Shown here: piece after piece, positions 1 through 8,191 of the stretch
Numbering within the stretch: position 1 is the first letter of the stretch
Layout: the number at the start of each line of letters is the position of its first letter
NCBI RefSeq assembly: GCF_016890225.1
Contig: NZ_JAFELM010000013.1
Location: 180,270-244,269, forward strand
Reading direction: 5' to 3'
Source of the DNA: Bacillus suaedaesalsae
GTDB taxonomy: Bacteria; Bacillota; Bacilli; Bacillales; SA4
Length of the DNA stretch: 64,000 bases
Notes under the pieces: generated by a model
The model's database searches: none
Seen by the model: only the letters and a program-made list of their open reading frames with translations
Told to the model about the DNA's origin: nothing
Position numbers and translations under genes: made by a program

Positions 1-2
1 CT

Positions 3-1451
3 CAAAAGGGATTTTTCGGACATCCTAAAGGTCTATTCACTTTGTTCTTCACAGAGTTTTGGGAGCGCTTCTCATATTATGGAATGAGAGCAATCCTCGT
101 TTATTACATGTACACTGAGGTTTCTAAAGGTGGACTTGGAATCGATGAAAACCAAGCACTTGCGATTATGTCCATTTATGGTGCACTTGTCTATATGTCT
201 GGTGTAATCGGAGGATGGTTTGCCGATCGTATATTTGGTACATCGAAAGCAGTGTTTTACGGTGGTATATTAATCATGCTTGGGCACATTGTTCTGGCAC
301 TTCCTGGTGGAATTGCTATGTTATTCGCATCGATGGTATTAATCGTACTTGGTACAGGTCTTTTAAAGCCAAATGTATCAAGCATCGTTGGTGAAATATA
401 TGCAGAAAATGACAATCGCCGTGATGCTGGTTTTAGTATTTTCTATATGGGTATCAACCTTGGTGCTTTCCTATCACCATTAATTACAGGAGAATTAGCC
501 AAAACAGATTATCATTTAGGATTTGGAGTTGCTGCAGTTGGAATGCTGATTGGTTTGGTCCTCTTCGTCCTGACGAAAAAGAAAAATCTTGGTCTTGCCG
601 GAACTGGGGTAGCAAACCCGCTTACATCACTCGAGAAAAAACGCTACTCATTAATTGTTGGTGTAGTAGTTATTGTAGTTGGTGCTTTATTAGCGTACTT
701 AATTCCACGCGGATTATTTACAATTGATACGTTTATTAATTTAATTGGAATTTTAGGAATCGGGATACCAACTGCTTACTTCTTAGTTATGTACAATAGT
801 AAGAAAACGACAGATGTAGAACGTTCACGTGTAATTGCCTATATTCCATTATTTATTGCAGCTGCAATGTTCTGGGCTATTCAAGAACAAGGATCTACCA
901 TTCTTGCTTTATATGCAGATAAGCGTACACAATTGGAATTCTTAGGGTTCACCATATCACCTGCATGGTTCCAATCATTGAACCCACTATTCATTATTTT
1001 ACTTGCACCAGTGTTTGCATGGATTTGGGTAAAGCTCGGTAATAGACAGCCATCTATTCCTAAGAAGTTCTCATTAGGATTATTATTTGCTGGATTATCA
1101 TTCCTTGTTATTTTAATCCCTGGTTATATAAGTGGTGAAGATGCATTAGTAAGCCCATTATGGCTTGTACTGAGCTACTTTATCGTCGTACTTGGTGAAT
1201 TATTACTATCTCCGGTAGGTCTTTCAGCTACAACGAAATTAGCGCCTGCTGCGTTCTCTGCTCAAACGATGAGTGTATGGTTCTTAGCAAGTGCGGCAGC
1301 ACAAGCCATTAACGCTCAATTAGTTCGATTCTACTCACCAGCTAACGAAACAATGTACTTCGGTACAATTGGTGGAGCAGCTATACTATTAGCACTCATC
1401 CTATTCTTGATCTCACCAAAGATCCAGAAATTGATGAAGGGTATCAATTAA
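3..1451 (+). CDS. POT/PTR2 family di-/tripeptide:proton symporter (5' end outside window)
   Basis: The reading frame is open from the first bases of the window, and the residues before the first in-window TTG (GHPKGLF then TLFFTEFWERFSYYG) are typical POT-family N-terminus, so the gene is cut by the window edge rather than starting near position 42. The protein has about a dozen hydrophobic segments and the family signature region FYMGINLGAFLSPL around residues 130-150. POT carriers import small peptides with protons across the cytoplasmic membrane; the closest known Bacillus-type relative is DtpT. Only a short N-terminal piece is missing. It is followed directly by a strong terminator shared with the convergent DUF1266 gene. 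Family assignment is firm; exact substrate range is not visible. Confidence 0.93.
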   Translation, partial: QKGFFGHPKGLFTLFFTEFWERFSYYGMRAILVYYMYTEVSKGGLGIDENQALAIMSIYGALVYMSGVIGGWFADRIFGTSKAVFYGGILIMLGHIVLALPGGIAMLFASMVLIVLGTGLLKPNVSSIVGEIYAENDNRRDAGFSIFYMGINLGAFLSPLITGELAKTDYHLGFGVAAVGMLIGLVLFVLTKKKNLGLAGTGVANPLTSLEKKRYSLIVGVVVIVVGALLAYLIPRGLFTIDTFINLIGILGIGIPTAYFLVMYNSKKTTDVERSRVIAYIPLFIAAAMFWAIQEQGSTILALYADKRTQLEFLGFTISPAWFQSLNPLFIILLAPVFAWIWVKLGNRQPSIPKKFSLGLLFAGLSFLVILIPGYISGEDALVSPLWLVLSYFIVVLGELLLSPVGLSATTKLAPAAFSAQTMSVWFLASAAAQAINAQLVRFYSPANETMYFGTIGGAAILLALILFLISPKIQKLMKGIN

Positions 1452-1456
1452 CAGAA

Positions 1457-1487
1457 AACCTGGTCCAATTACGGACCAGGTTTATTT
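1457..1487. terminator. Bidirectional rho-independent terminator
   Basis: Perfect ten-base stem AACCTGGTCC / GGACCAGGTT with a six-base loop, with A-rich sequence on one side and TTTATTTGTT on the other. It lies between the convergent peptide transporter and DUF1266 genes and can serve both. Confidence 0.88.
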
Positions 1488-1490
1488 GTT

Positions 1491-2162
1491 CTACTTTTGT
1501 AGTAAATCTAAATTCCAATCAATTTGCACCATGGGACTTGTGGAACTAGCAAATAATTTATTTATAAGGTTCGCATTTTTCTTTACAAATGAAAATGATG
1601 TATCGGCTTCTCTAAACTGACTTCCACAAACAAATGCCGTTACGAATTCGTTCCAGCTAGAATAGACCGTTTGAAGTCGGTGGGCTGCATCAAGCATTAA
1701 TTTCCATGCTTCCTCATTTGAAAGGTATCCTAACACCCATCCGGCACGACATAAATAGATATGCCAAGCATAATCAAATGCAATAATCCCTTCCACCGGT
1801 ACCTTATTCATATAATAATGAACAATGAATAGTCTTGGATAATCTTCATGCTCTTTAGAAAAGGATTCAATATATTTCTTTCGATCCGTTTCCGACAGAG
1901 TAGCTAAGAAGCTGCTCATCTTTTGATAATCACTTCGCCACCCATCATCTTTTAGCCAATTTAATCGATACTTAAAGGAAGTATAATCTACAATCCCTAG
2001 TTTACTTAGTTCTTTCCTCAATCTTTTTTTACCTAAAAATCCTTCTTGTAGCTTACCAAAGTTATACAAAGTAAAGTAGTATGCTAGAGAGTCATTCCTA
2101 CAAAGAGATGAAAGAGAACGTATATAAGCCTGAATTTCTGTTGATACTTTTTGCTTTGCCAT
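1491..2162 (-). CDS. DUF1266-family protein, last gene of Hsp70/J-protein cluster
   Basis: A 223-residue protein without signal peptide or membrane segment. The C-terminal two thirds match the DUF1266 pattern as I know it: a Trp/Tyr-rich region with AFDYAWHIYLCRAGW (about 128-142), GYLSNEEAWKLMLDAA, then YSSWNEFVTAFVCGSQF. DUF1266 proteins of enteric bacteria (YbeU, YbeR) have no established biochemical activity but are encoded with the J-proteins DjlB/DjlC and the Hsp70 HscC. Here it lies 25 bases downstream of the J/TPR gene on the same strand, reproducing that association in a Gram-positive genome. I infer it is a client or co-factor of this chaperone set. Confidence 0.8.
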   Translation of the reverse strand: MAKQKVSTEIQAYIRSLSSLCRNDSLAYYFTLYNFGKLQEGFLGKKRLRKELSKLGIVDYTSFKYRLNWLKDDGWRSDYQKMSSFLATLSETDRKKYIESFSKEHEDYPRLFIVHYYMNKVPVEGIIAFDYAWHIYLCRAGWVLGYLSNEEAWKLMLDAAHRLQTVYSSWNEFVTAFVCGSQFREADTSFSFVKKNANLINKLFASSTSPMVQIDWNLDLLQK

Positions 2163-2187
2163 GCTAATTACAATCCTCCATATCCCA

Positions 2188-3999
2188 TTAAAATTTCACC
2201 GCTCTATATACTCTTCTTGCTTCAAGCATAATAAAGGCAAATAAGGTGATGATGATAATTGATAGGAATAGAATGAAGCTCATATCCCCACTTTCCGTTT
2301 CTCTTTTTGGACCTATATATTTATCCTTAATGAACGTGTTATCATATTCATAATACATACGGTATTTCTTCAATGATCTAATCGTATAGTTAAACAATTC
2401 TTCATTGAATTCATAGATACTTCCTTCAAGCTTTAAAGATTTATTTTGATATACCTTTTGCGCAGTCTCATAGTCTACCAAAACTATAAGCGTTTGGTCT
2501 TCAATGGTAGCGACACAAATATATCGTTGATCATACTCAAGATAGCTAATACCGGGAATATCAGTATCATCTTCAATCATATCTATGAATTCGGCTTTGA
2601 GGTGGTATAAGTCAACAACATCGTCTTCAGATTGTACACGTTCGAAATCCTCTAGCTTATTAATGATAATCGGTTCTTTCAACTCTAAATCCTTTGAAAT
2701 CAAACTTAAAGCTACCTCCTTTAATGCATCTTTCGGAGGTAATCCGGTTGCACTTTCTAAACCAATCATCAAAAACAATATAAGACCAGCAAACGTCACT
2801 AAATACTTCCATGATCTTCTGAACCACAGGTCCCAAAATTCCTCAAAGGTGTCTATCTTACCAAGTTCGTTCTGAACAGTAATTAAGTTCTGCTTATTTG
2901 GACTCTGTTTTAAGTTCTGGACAAGTAGTCCATTAATCTGAGCAATATAAGTTTTCACTTCGATATTGTAAGGATCATTCTCTAAAACTTGTATAAATAA
3001 TTTCTTTGCCTTTTCTTTTTCACCTAACTCAAAATAACTCTTACCCATAAGTGTGATCGCATCCTGATTATCAAATGAATACTCTAGGATAAATTCACAA
3101 GTCTTAATGACATCCTCTTGTTCACGTAATTTAAAAAGAACTCGAGCCTTATATAGGTGGCTATCAATATCAGTTGGATCAGCTTGAATCGCACTATTAA
3201 TTGCTTCAAGCGAGGCTTCCAATCTTCCAACTCTTAAATAATACTCAGCCTTCATACGAAGGAGATCTGGATCGCATGAAAACATTTCGTATGCTTCTGT
3301 AATTAACTTCTCTGCATTTTCTATATCGTTATCAATAAGGGCAAATAATGCTCGTTCTCTAGTTCCTAAATATGTGTCATAATCTAGCTCTTGTTCCTTT
3401 AAAAACTGATAGCGAAGTCCCCATCTATGATTCACTTGTCTAAAAATATATGTAATAAAATTCTCTGGAAAACGATATTCAAGCTCGTCTGCTTTTCCTC
3501 GCCAACCGAAAATGTTGTCTAGTAGTTGCCATACGTTTTGTGGTAGATAATGAAACTCCATTAAAAACTCTAGAACACGGTTAGTTAGCTTTTCATTATA
3601 TTTAAAGTCCCAAACTATTTCTGAACTCAATAATTCCTGCCATTTTTCAATGTCGATGCGCGATGAAAAGTCATGATAAATGGAATATAACTGTTCCATA
3701 AAATCCTTTAATGGATCTACTCTTTCTATATCTTCATGATGATGAAAGAGATCCACTTTTGGTAATGACTCAGTCCCGGCTATTTCATCCTCTTCAATCT
3801 CTTCATCATCAATAAAAAAGGTAGGTTGTTCAGGTGGATTCTTCGCATATCTAACAGCATTGTCATATGCTTCTCTTAATCTTTGGAAACCTTCTGGATC
3901 ATCCTCAGGGTGATAGACTTTTAGTTTCTTGGCATATGCCTTTTTAATTGAGGAATGATCTTGAGTAGGTTCAATCCCTAATATCTCCCAGAAACTCAT
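2188..3999 (-). CDS. Membrane-anchored J-domain/TPR protein (DjlB/DjlC-like)
   Basis: About 603 residues. Residues 1-47 form a short J domain (FWEILGI, then KKAYAKKLKVYHPEDDPEGF); the loop tripeptide that stimulates Hsp70 ATPase is HPE instead of HPD, as in DjlB/DjlC-type proteins. An acidic linker follows, then a helical region with TPR-like repeats (about 220-345), a membrane segment near 397-417, an extracytoplasmic-looking domain, and a second membrane segment near the C-terminus (about 573-593) ending in basic residues. I chose the ATG that overlaps the hscC-like stop codon by one base (TAATG) with AGAGGTGG upstream, not the earlier GTG at 4014, which lacks a well-spaced site. The translational coupling implies it is the dedicated partner of the upstream Hsp70. 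Confidence 0.85.
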   Translation of the reverse strand: MSFWEILGIEPTQDHSSIKKAYAKKLKVYHPEDDPEGFQRLREAYDNAVRYAKNPPEQPTFFIDDEEIEEDEIAGTESLPKVDLFHHHEDIERVDPLKDFMEQLYSIYHDFSSRIDIEKWQELLSSEIVWDFKYNEKLTNRVLEFLMEFHYLPQNVWQLLDNIFGWRGKADELEYRFPENFITYIFRQVNHRWGLRYQFLKEQELDYDTYLGTRERALFALIDNDIENAEKLITEAYEMFSCDPDLLRMKAEYYLRVGRLEASLEAINSAIQADPTDIDSHLYKARVLFKLREQEDVIKTCEFILEYSFDNQDAITLMGKSYFELGEKEKAKKLFIQVLENDPYNIEVKTYIAQINGLLVQNLKQSPNKQNLITVQNELGKIDTFEEFWDLWFRRSWKYLVTFAGLILFLMIGLESATGLPPKDALKEVALSLISKDLELKEPIIINKLEDFERVQSEDDVVDLYHLKAEFIDMIEDDTDIPGISYLEYDQRYICVATIEDQTLIVLVDYETAQKVYQNKSLKLEGSIYEFNEELFNYTIRSLKKYRMYYEYDNTFIKDKYIGPKRETESGDMSFILFLSIIIITLFAFIMLEARRVYRAVKF

Positions 4000-5699
4000 T
4001 AAAATTCTAGCCACCTCTCTAGCTTTTCTAGCTCTTTGCTCAGCTTTTCGGCAGCCTTTTTAATTTCCCATTCATTTTGACGGGCTAATACGCTTTCGAA
4101 TTCAAATATATGATGCTCGATTACAGTACGTTTTACATTAAGAGATTCTTCATATAAACGTTCGGCCCTTGCTAATAACAACCTGTTCTCCGTGCGTTCT
4201 CTCGGATGAATTTTAATATTCTTGAGTGCCTCTAGTCTTTCTTCGATTTCTTCCTTTGATACACGTCCTGAATTCTTTTCGACTACTATTCTTTCCTTCT
4301 TTCCTGATTCTACATTGACAACCTCAACCTCAAGTATACCGTTAATGTCATATGTATAACGGACATCAATTGCTTGTTCACCAGCAGGAGCAGGTTTTAC
4401 CTTCACGTTTAATTCTCCGAGCTTTAAGTTTGCTTCTGTTCGTCTGCTTTCACCTTGGTAAATTTCAACACGTAGCTCTGATTGATTGTCAACGACTGTA
4501 AATAGACGTTCAACCTTGCTAACTGGAATAGGAGTATTCCGTTCAATTATTGGCAAATAATATCCATCTTCAAATTTCCCATTAGCCATACGCTTTACGA
4601 TATCTGTTCCAAGTGTATATGGACATACATCTGTTAAAATGATTTCATCTAATGCGGCATTTCGCTCTTTTAGCGCTACTTGAATGGCTGCACCTAACCC
4701 TACTGCCTCATCAGGATTTATGTTTACATAAGGCATACGTCCGAAGATTTTTCCAACAACGGTTCTAATAATCGGCATTTTGGTCGTACCACCAATTAAT
4801 ATAACAGCATCCAATTCGTCTGGAGATAAGGAAGCATCACGCAAAGCTCGCTCAATCGGATGTCGTAACCGTAATAATAAAGGATTTACAATCTTCTCGA
4901 AATCAGTACGACCTATTTTTGTCTCATATGTTTGACCTTCGTATGTAAAAGTCATAGTCCCTGTATTTTCTCTCCCTAGTGCACGTTTACATAGTTCGGC
5001 CTGCTTATAAATAGCTGAATGAGCCTTATTATCAACCGAATGAATATCTATATTATGCTGATCAACAAAGTAAGAGACTAGTAGATTTGTAAAATCTTCT
5101 CCACCAAGGAAGTTGTCTCCCGCTATGGATTTCACTTCCATAATACCTTCAAATAATTCTAATATTGAAACGTCAAACGTTCCTCCCCCAAGATCAAAAA
5201 TAAGAAATTTCGTTTCTGATTCTTGTTGGTGTAGTCCATAAGCAATTGCCGCAGCAGTTGGCTCACTTATTAGGCGTTCTACCTTTAATCCAGCAATTTC
5301 TGCAGCACGCTTCGTCGCTTTTCGTTGAGCATCATTAAAATAAGCTGGAACACTAATTACCGCTTCAGTTATTTCTTTTTCCAAGTATGCTTCCGCATCT
5401 TCTTTTAAGGTTTTAATAACAAAAGACGAGAGTTCTTCAGGGGTAAAAGAATATTTCCCTAAATGATACATTTTCTCTGTCCCCATATAACGTTTAAAGG
5501 TAGAAACCGTTACTAGTGGATGCGTGATAAGTCGTTCTTTAGCAATTTGACCAACCAATATGTCACCATTCTCATCTATACTTACAACTGATGGTGTAAG
5601 GTTCTCTCCAAGTACATTTGGTATAATTTCCGGTCCATTATCCGTCCAGTGGGCCACAAGGCTATTCGTTGTTCCTAAATCGATACCTATGGTCGACAT
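3999..5699 (-). CDS. hscC: HscC-type Hsp70 chaperone
   Basis: A 566-residue Hsp70 with the ATPase phosphate-1 motif GIDLGTTNS (about 5-13), phosphate-2 region LGGGTFDVSI, adenosine motif LIGGTTKMPII, and a substrate-binding domain beginning CPYTLGTDI followed by PIIERNTPIPVS. It is clearly shorter than DnaK, with a small C-terminal lid; length and substrate-domain wording fit the HscC class. HscC in E. coli is a specialised, fast-exchanging Hsp70 served by DjlC. The start has GAGGGGGC seven bases upstream of ATG. It heads a three-gene operon with the J/TPR and DUF1266 genes. It is not the housekeeping DnaK, which would be found with hrcA-grpE-dnaJ. Confidence 0.87.
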   Translation of the reverse strand: MSTIGIDLGTTNSLVAHWTDNGPEIIPNVLGENLTPSVVSIDENGDILVGQIAKERLITHPLVTVSTFKRYMGTEKMYHLGKYSFTPEELSSFVIKTLKEDAEAYLEKEITEAVISVPAYFNDAQRKATKRAAEIAGLKVERLISEPTAAAIAYGLHQQESETKFLIFDLGGGTFDVSILELFEGIMEVKSIAGDNFLGGEDFTNLLVSYFVDQHNIDIHSVDNKAHSAIYKQAELCKRALGRENTGTMTFTYEGQTYETKIGRTDFEKIVNPLLLRLRHPIERALRDASLSPDELDAVILIGGTTKMPIIRTVVGKIFGRMPYVNINPDEAVGLGAAIQVALKERNAALDEIILTDVCPYTLGTDIVKRMANGKFEDGYYLPIIERNTPIPVSKVERLFTVVDNQSELRVEIYQGESRRTEANLKLGELNVKVKPAPAGEQAIDVRYTYDINGILEVEVVNVESGKKERIVVEKNSGRVSKEEIEERLEALKNIKIHPRERTENRLLLARAERLYEESLNVKRTVIEHHIFEFESVLARQNEWEIKKAAEKLSKELEKLERWLEF

Positions 5700-5836
5700 G
5701 CAGTATGCCCCCTCAAATTAATCTTTATATGTAGAAAAGGTTATCATAGAATTTTCTAAATATAAACATTTTTCCCTATAAATCGACATTAGTTTTAAAA
5801 AAGCGACTATATAGCAAATATAGCCGCATTCTTTAA

Positions 5837-6301
5837 CTATTGATAATCCTTTGGGGTTCCCCAGAATTCAATCTTGTTATAGTAAGGAGAAACAGAATCA
5901 AAATGTATCCAGATAGGGGCATGTTATAATACCGGGTATGCTTGATACAGACTTCGATCACCATAAACAATCGCTTCTAATGCTAGTGGTAATTCGCGTC
6001 TAAAGATTGCGTTTCGGAATGCCGCCATATATTGCCCAGTTTGTCCATCAACTGACACATAAACATATAAATAGGGTTTTCCTTTATTTACTCTCCACTC
6101 AGCGAGCACTTCATCTCTCACACTCGTAATTTTGTCAAAGGCAAATGATAGCCCGATGGTTAACAACAGCTCAGCAGTTACATCCGAATGAGTTAATGTA
6201 TATTTCCTTCCCACTGCCGGCTCAGTGAGCGTTACTCCATCTCTATACTCAACATAAAGTTTATCTGGGTTTAGTCTTGTCACGTCCCACCTCATTTTCA
6301 A
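5837..6301 (-). pseudogene. Staygreen (SGR/Mg-dechelatase-like) family gene with an in-frame stop
   Basis: The 125-residue open part contains staygreen-family landmarks: RKYTLTHSDVTAELLLTIG, RDEVLAEW, AIFRRELPLALEAIVYGDRSLY. It ends YPVL and a TAA (5924-5926). Reading on in the same frame gives HAPIWIHFDSVSPYYNKIEF then WGTPKDYQ and a TAG at 5837-5839, which is exactly the missing C-terminal part of the family. One nonsense codon therefore splits the gene. Plant staygreen proteins remove Mg from chlorophyll; bacterial members from non-photosynthetic Bacillaceae have Mg-dechelatase-type activity only in vitro and an unknown role. The rest of the frame is intact, so the mutation is recent, or a sequencing error, or is read through. 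Start ATG at 6301 has no outstanding ribosome site; MRW two codons later is an alternative. Confidence 0.85.
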
Positions 6302-6355
6302 GAATTCACATTAGTGTATGGGGCATTTATCTTCTTTGTTACGAAGAAAGTCTCA

Positions 6356-6397
6356 CCAATTTTACTTTAACTACATATAGTAAAATTGGGCCTTTTA
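6356..6397 (+). other. Hairpin in leader of the small-gene pair
   Basis: Perfect eleven-base inverted repeat CCAATTTTACT / AGTAAAATTGG with a 12-base loop, followed by GCCTTTTACTT. It lies about 40 bases upstream of the first small gene, so it may act as a terminator/attenuator in that leader. Function is inferred only from structure. Confidence 0.4.
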
Positions 6398-6428
6398 CTT
6401 ATATAGTTCCTATCGTGAGGTGAAAGAG

Positions 6429-6755
6429 ATGAGTGAATTTGATTATCGGCAACTCCCCGGACTGTATTGGACAAAAAATACTAAGGTAGGAAAGATACGT
6501 ATTACAACAGAACCAACGCCTTTACGAGTTGGTTCAGAAAATTTACCGAGAAGGAGACAATTATGGGTCGTGAATGATGCTGCCACTTACATTTACCTTT
6601 CAACCGATCCAGACTTTTCCTTTGATAAGGGTAATTACATCTTTAATGTACCAGCTGAAGTAATCGTATATGATCTAGATCCAAATGAGGATTTAATTAT
6701 TTATGCGAAGACAAAGGAATACCCAGTGACAATAAGAGTATTTGAGGTGGTATAG
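6429..6755 (+). CDS. Small protein of unknown function
   Basis: About 108 residues, no signal peptide or membrane segment, many aromatic and beta-favouring residues (LPGLYWTKNT, YIYLSTDPDF, IYAKTKEYPVTIRVFEV). I do not recognise a family. The composition, with alternating hydrophobic strands, suggests a compact beta protein. ATG at 6429 is preceded by GAGGTG with six-base spacing; a GTG three codons earlier lies inside the ribosome site and is unlikely. It is separated by one base from the next small gene and the two are probably cotranscribed. Such short beta proteins occur among phage/spore surface genes, but nothing here proves either. Confidence 0.6.
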   Translation: MSEFDYRQLPGLYWTKNTKVGKIRITTEPTPLRVGSENLPRRRQLWVVNDAATYIYLSTDPDFSFDKGNYIFNVPAEVIVYDLDPNEDLIIYAKTKEYPVTIRVFEVV

Positions 6756-6756
6756 A

Positions 6757-6960
6757 ATGGCATTAACAAGTTACCAGTTTAGAAACCAACCATATGGGCT
6801 AGGCTTTGTGTTTGCTGGTCAGGCATTTACACTTATTGAGTCCACCTCCTATGAAAGAGTTCTTCAATACCAAAACAACTATATTTTAAGTATTCAAAAT
6901 GAAGGATTTTATCCAACTAATGTTGCAGTGAATTTGGCTTTTTATGAGTCAGGGAATTAA
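6757..6960 (+). CDS. Small protein of unknown function, cotranscribed with the preceding gene
   Basis: 67 residues starting at ATG 6757, with GAGGTGG six bases upstream that overlaps the end of the preceding gene. The sequence (SYQFRNQPYGLGFVFAGQAF, YQNNYILSIQNEGFYPTNVA) is rich in Tyr, Phe, Asn and Gln, without cysteines, and again looks beta-rich. No family recognised. A good terminator follows immediately, so the two small genes form a complete transcription unit. Confidence 0.55.
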   Translation: MALTSYQFRNQPYGLGFVFAGQAFTLIESTSYERVLQYQNNYILSIQNEGFYPTNVAVNLAFYESGN

Positions 6961-6964
6961 GAGA

Positions 6965-7009
6965 CTAAAAATCACTATACTTACGTAACAATAGGTATAG
7001 TGATTTTAG
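6965..7009 (+). terminator. Rho-independent terminator of small-gene pair
   Basis: Long stem CTAAAAATCACTATAC / GTATAGTGATTTTAG around a short loop, starting four bases after the stop codon of the second small gene. The 3' arm ends in TTTTAG. Confidence 0.75.
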
Positions 7010-7034
7010 TATAATAGCGAAAAGGAGGTATATC

Positions 7035-7607
7035 ATGCAACGAATACTAATCCGGCCCTATACACTTGAAGATGCTGAAGAGTTATTATCTCTCCAACTC
7101 GCAAACAAAGAACACATTTTGCGATGGTCTCCTGTTATGGGTACGAATGAATTTTACACATTGGAGGGGCAACAGAAAAGAATCAATGAATCCAAAACCG
7201 ACCATAACGAAGATAAGAGATATGTTTTCGGTATCTTTTTAACAGAGGAGGATTCTGAAACACTAATTGGGGATATTCAGTTTAATTTTGTTGTAAGAGG
7301 ACCAAGACAAACTAGTATGATAGGTTACTATATTGGACAACAATATAACGGAAAAGGATATATGACAGAAGCCTTAAAACTTGCATTACGTTTTGGTTTC
7401 GAAAATTTAAAGCTACATAGAATAACAGCAGGGGTAAACCCCGAGAACTCTGCCTCTCTTCGAGTACTTGAGAAAGTAGGATTTAGAAGAGAAGGGTATG
7501 AACGAAAAAGTTTATTAGTTCATAATGAGTGGACCGATGTTGTTTTGTTTGCGATGTTAGCAGAGGATTATTATAACAATAAACATGATCAAGACCAGAG
7601 AAACTAG
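7035..7607 (+). CDS. GNAT N-acetyltransferase of the RimJ/RimL type
   Basis: 190 residues with the RimJ/RimL-class GNAT layout: N-terminal RPYTLEDAEELLSLQLAN, acetyl-CoA loop region GYYIGQQYNGKGYMTEALKL (about 97-116), and motif B HRITAGVNPENSASLRVLEK followed by VGFRREGYER. These enzymes acetylate protein N-termini or small-molecule amines using acetyl-CoA in the cytosol; the substrate cannot be told from sequence. AAGGAGG precedes ATG at ideal spacing. The 3' end overlaps the convergent uspA-like gene by four bases, with no hairpin between them. Confidence 0.9.
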   Translation: MQRILIRPYTLEDAEELLSLQLANKEHILRWSPVMGTNEFYTLEGQQKRINESKTDHNEDKRYVFGIFLTEEDSETLIGDIQFNFVVRGPRQTSMIGYYIGQQYNGKGYMTEALKLALRFGFENLKLHRITAGVNPENSASLRVLEKVGFRREGYERKSLLVHNEWTDVVLFAMLAEDYYNNKHDQDQRN

Positions 7608-8053
7608 GCGCCTCTGGTCTTAACAATGAATACTGGACACTTCGCCATTTGAACAACGTTATGGCTGACACTACCTAGGAAAAACTCTCTTATCTTCCCA
7701 AGTCCTCTGCTTCCCATTACAATGACATCAAACTCAAGTTCCTCTGCATATTTAATAATTTGTACGGCAGGGTCTCCTTCTAGAACCTTTGTACCGGTTG
7801 GATTAGGAAGGGTTTTTAGTACTTCACGCGCTTCATTTATTCTCGCTTTTGCAGCTGCTTCAGCAACTGTTCTCATTTCCATAAGAGAATACGCTTCATA
7901 ACTACCAACAATTGCGCTGTAAGCCATCACTGTTACAACTTCTAATTCGGCATTTTTATCATGTTCAACAAGCTTTATTGCATATTGTAATGCTTTATTA
8001 CTTAATTCTAAACCGTCATACGCGACTAAAATTTTTGAAGGGTTATTTAACAT
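7604..8053 (-). CDS. UspA-family universal stress protein
   Basis: 149-residue single Usp domain: N-terminal ILVAYDGLELSNKALQYAI, and the ATP-binding signature G-2X-G-9X-G-S as GSRGLGKIREFFLGSVSHN with trailing CPVFIVK. This places it in the nucleotide-binding UspFG/TeaD-like class rather than the non-binding UspA class. Cytosolic; role in stress survival is by family only. It stands alone, with its own promoter region upstream (8054-8190). Confidence 0.93.
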   Translation of the reverse strand: MLNNPSKILVAYDGLELSNKALQYAIKLVEHDKNAELEVVTVMAYSAIVGSYEAYSLMEMRTVAEAAAKARINEAREVLKTLPNPTGTKVLEGDPAVQIIKYAEELEFDVIVMGSRGLGKIREFFLGSVSHNVVQMAKCPVFIVKTRGA

Positions 8054-8191
8054 ACATCACACATCCTCTTTCTATCTCTGTTAAGGAAGGAGAAAATAAC
8101 TTCCTTTCACTTATTATGATAAGAAAGAATGACTAAACATAATGTGATGTTTCTCACTCATTATTCTTAAAATTTTGAAGAACTTGTTAAA

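Noticed and set aside
3999..5699. Housekeeping DnaK
   Set aside because: Too short, HscC-type substrate domain, and the neighbours are J/TPR and DUF1266 genes rather than hrcA, grpE and dnaJ.
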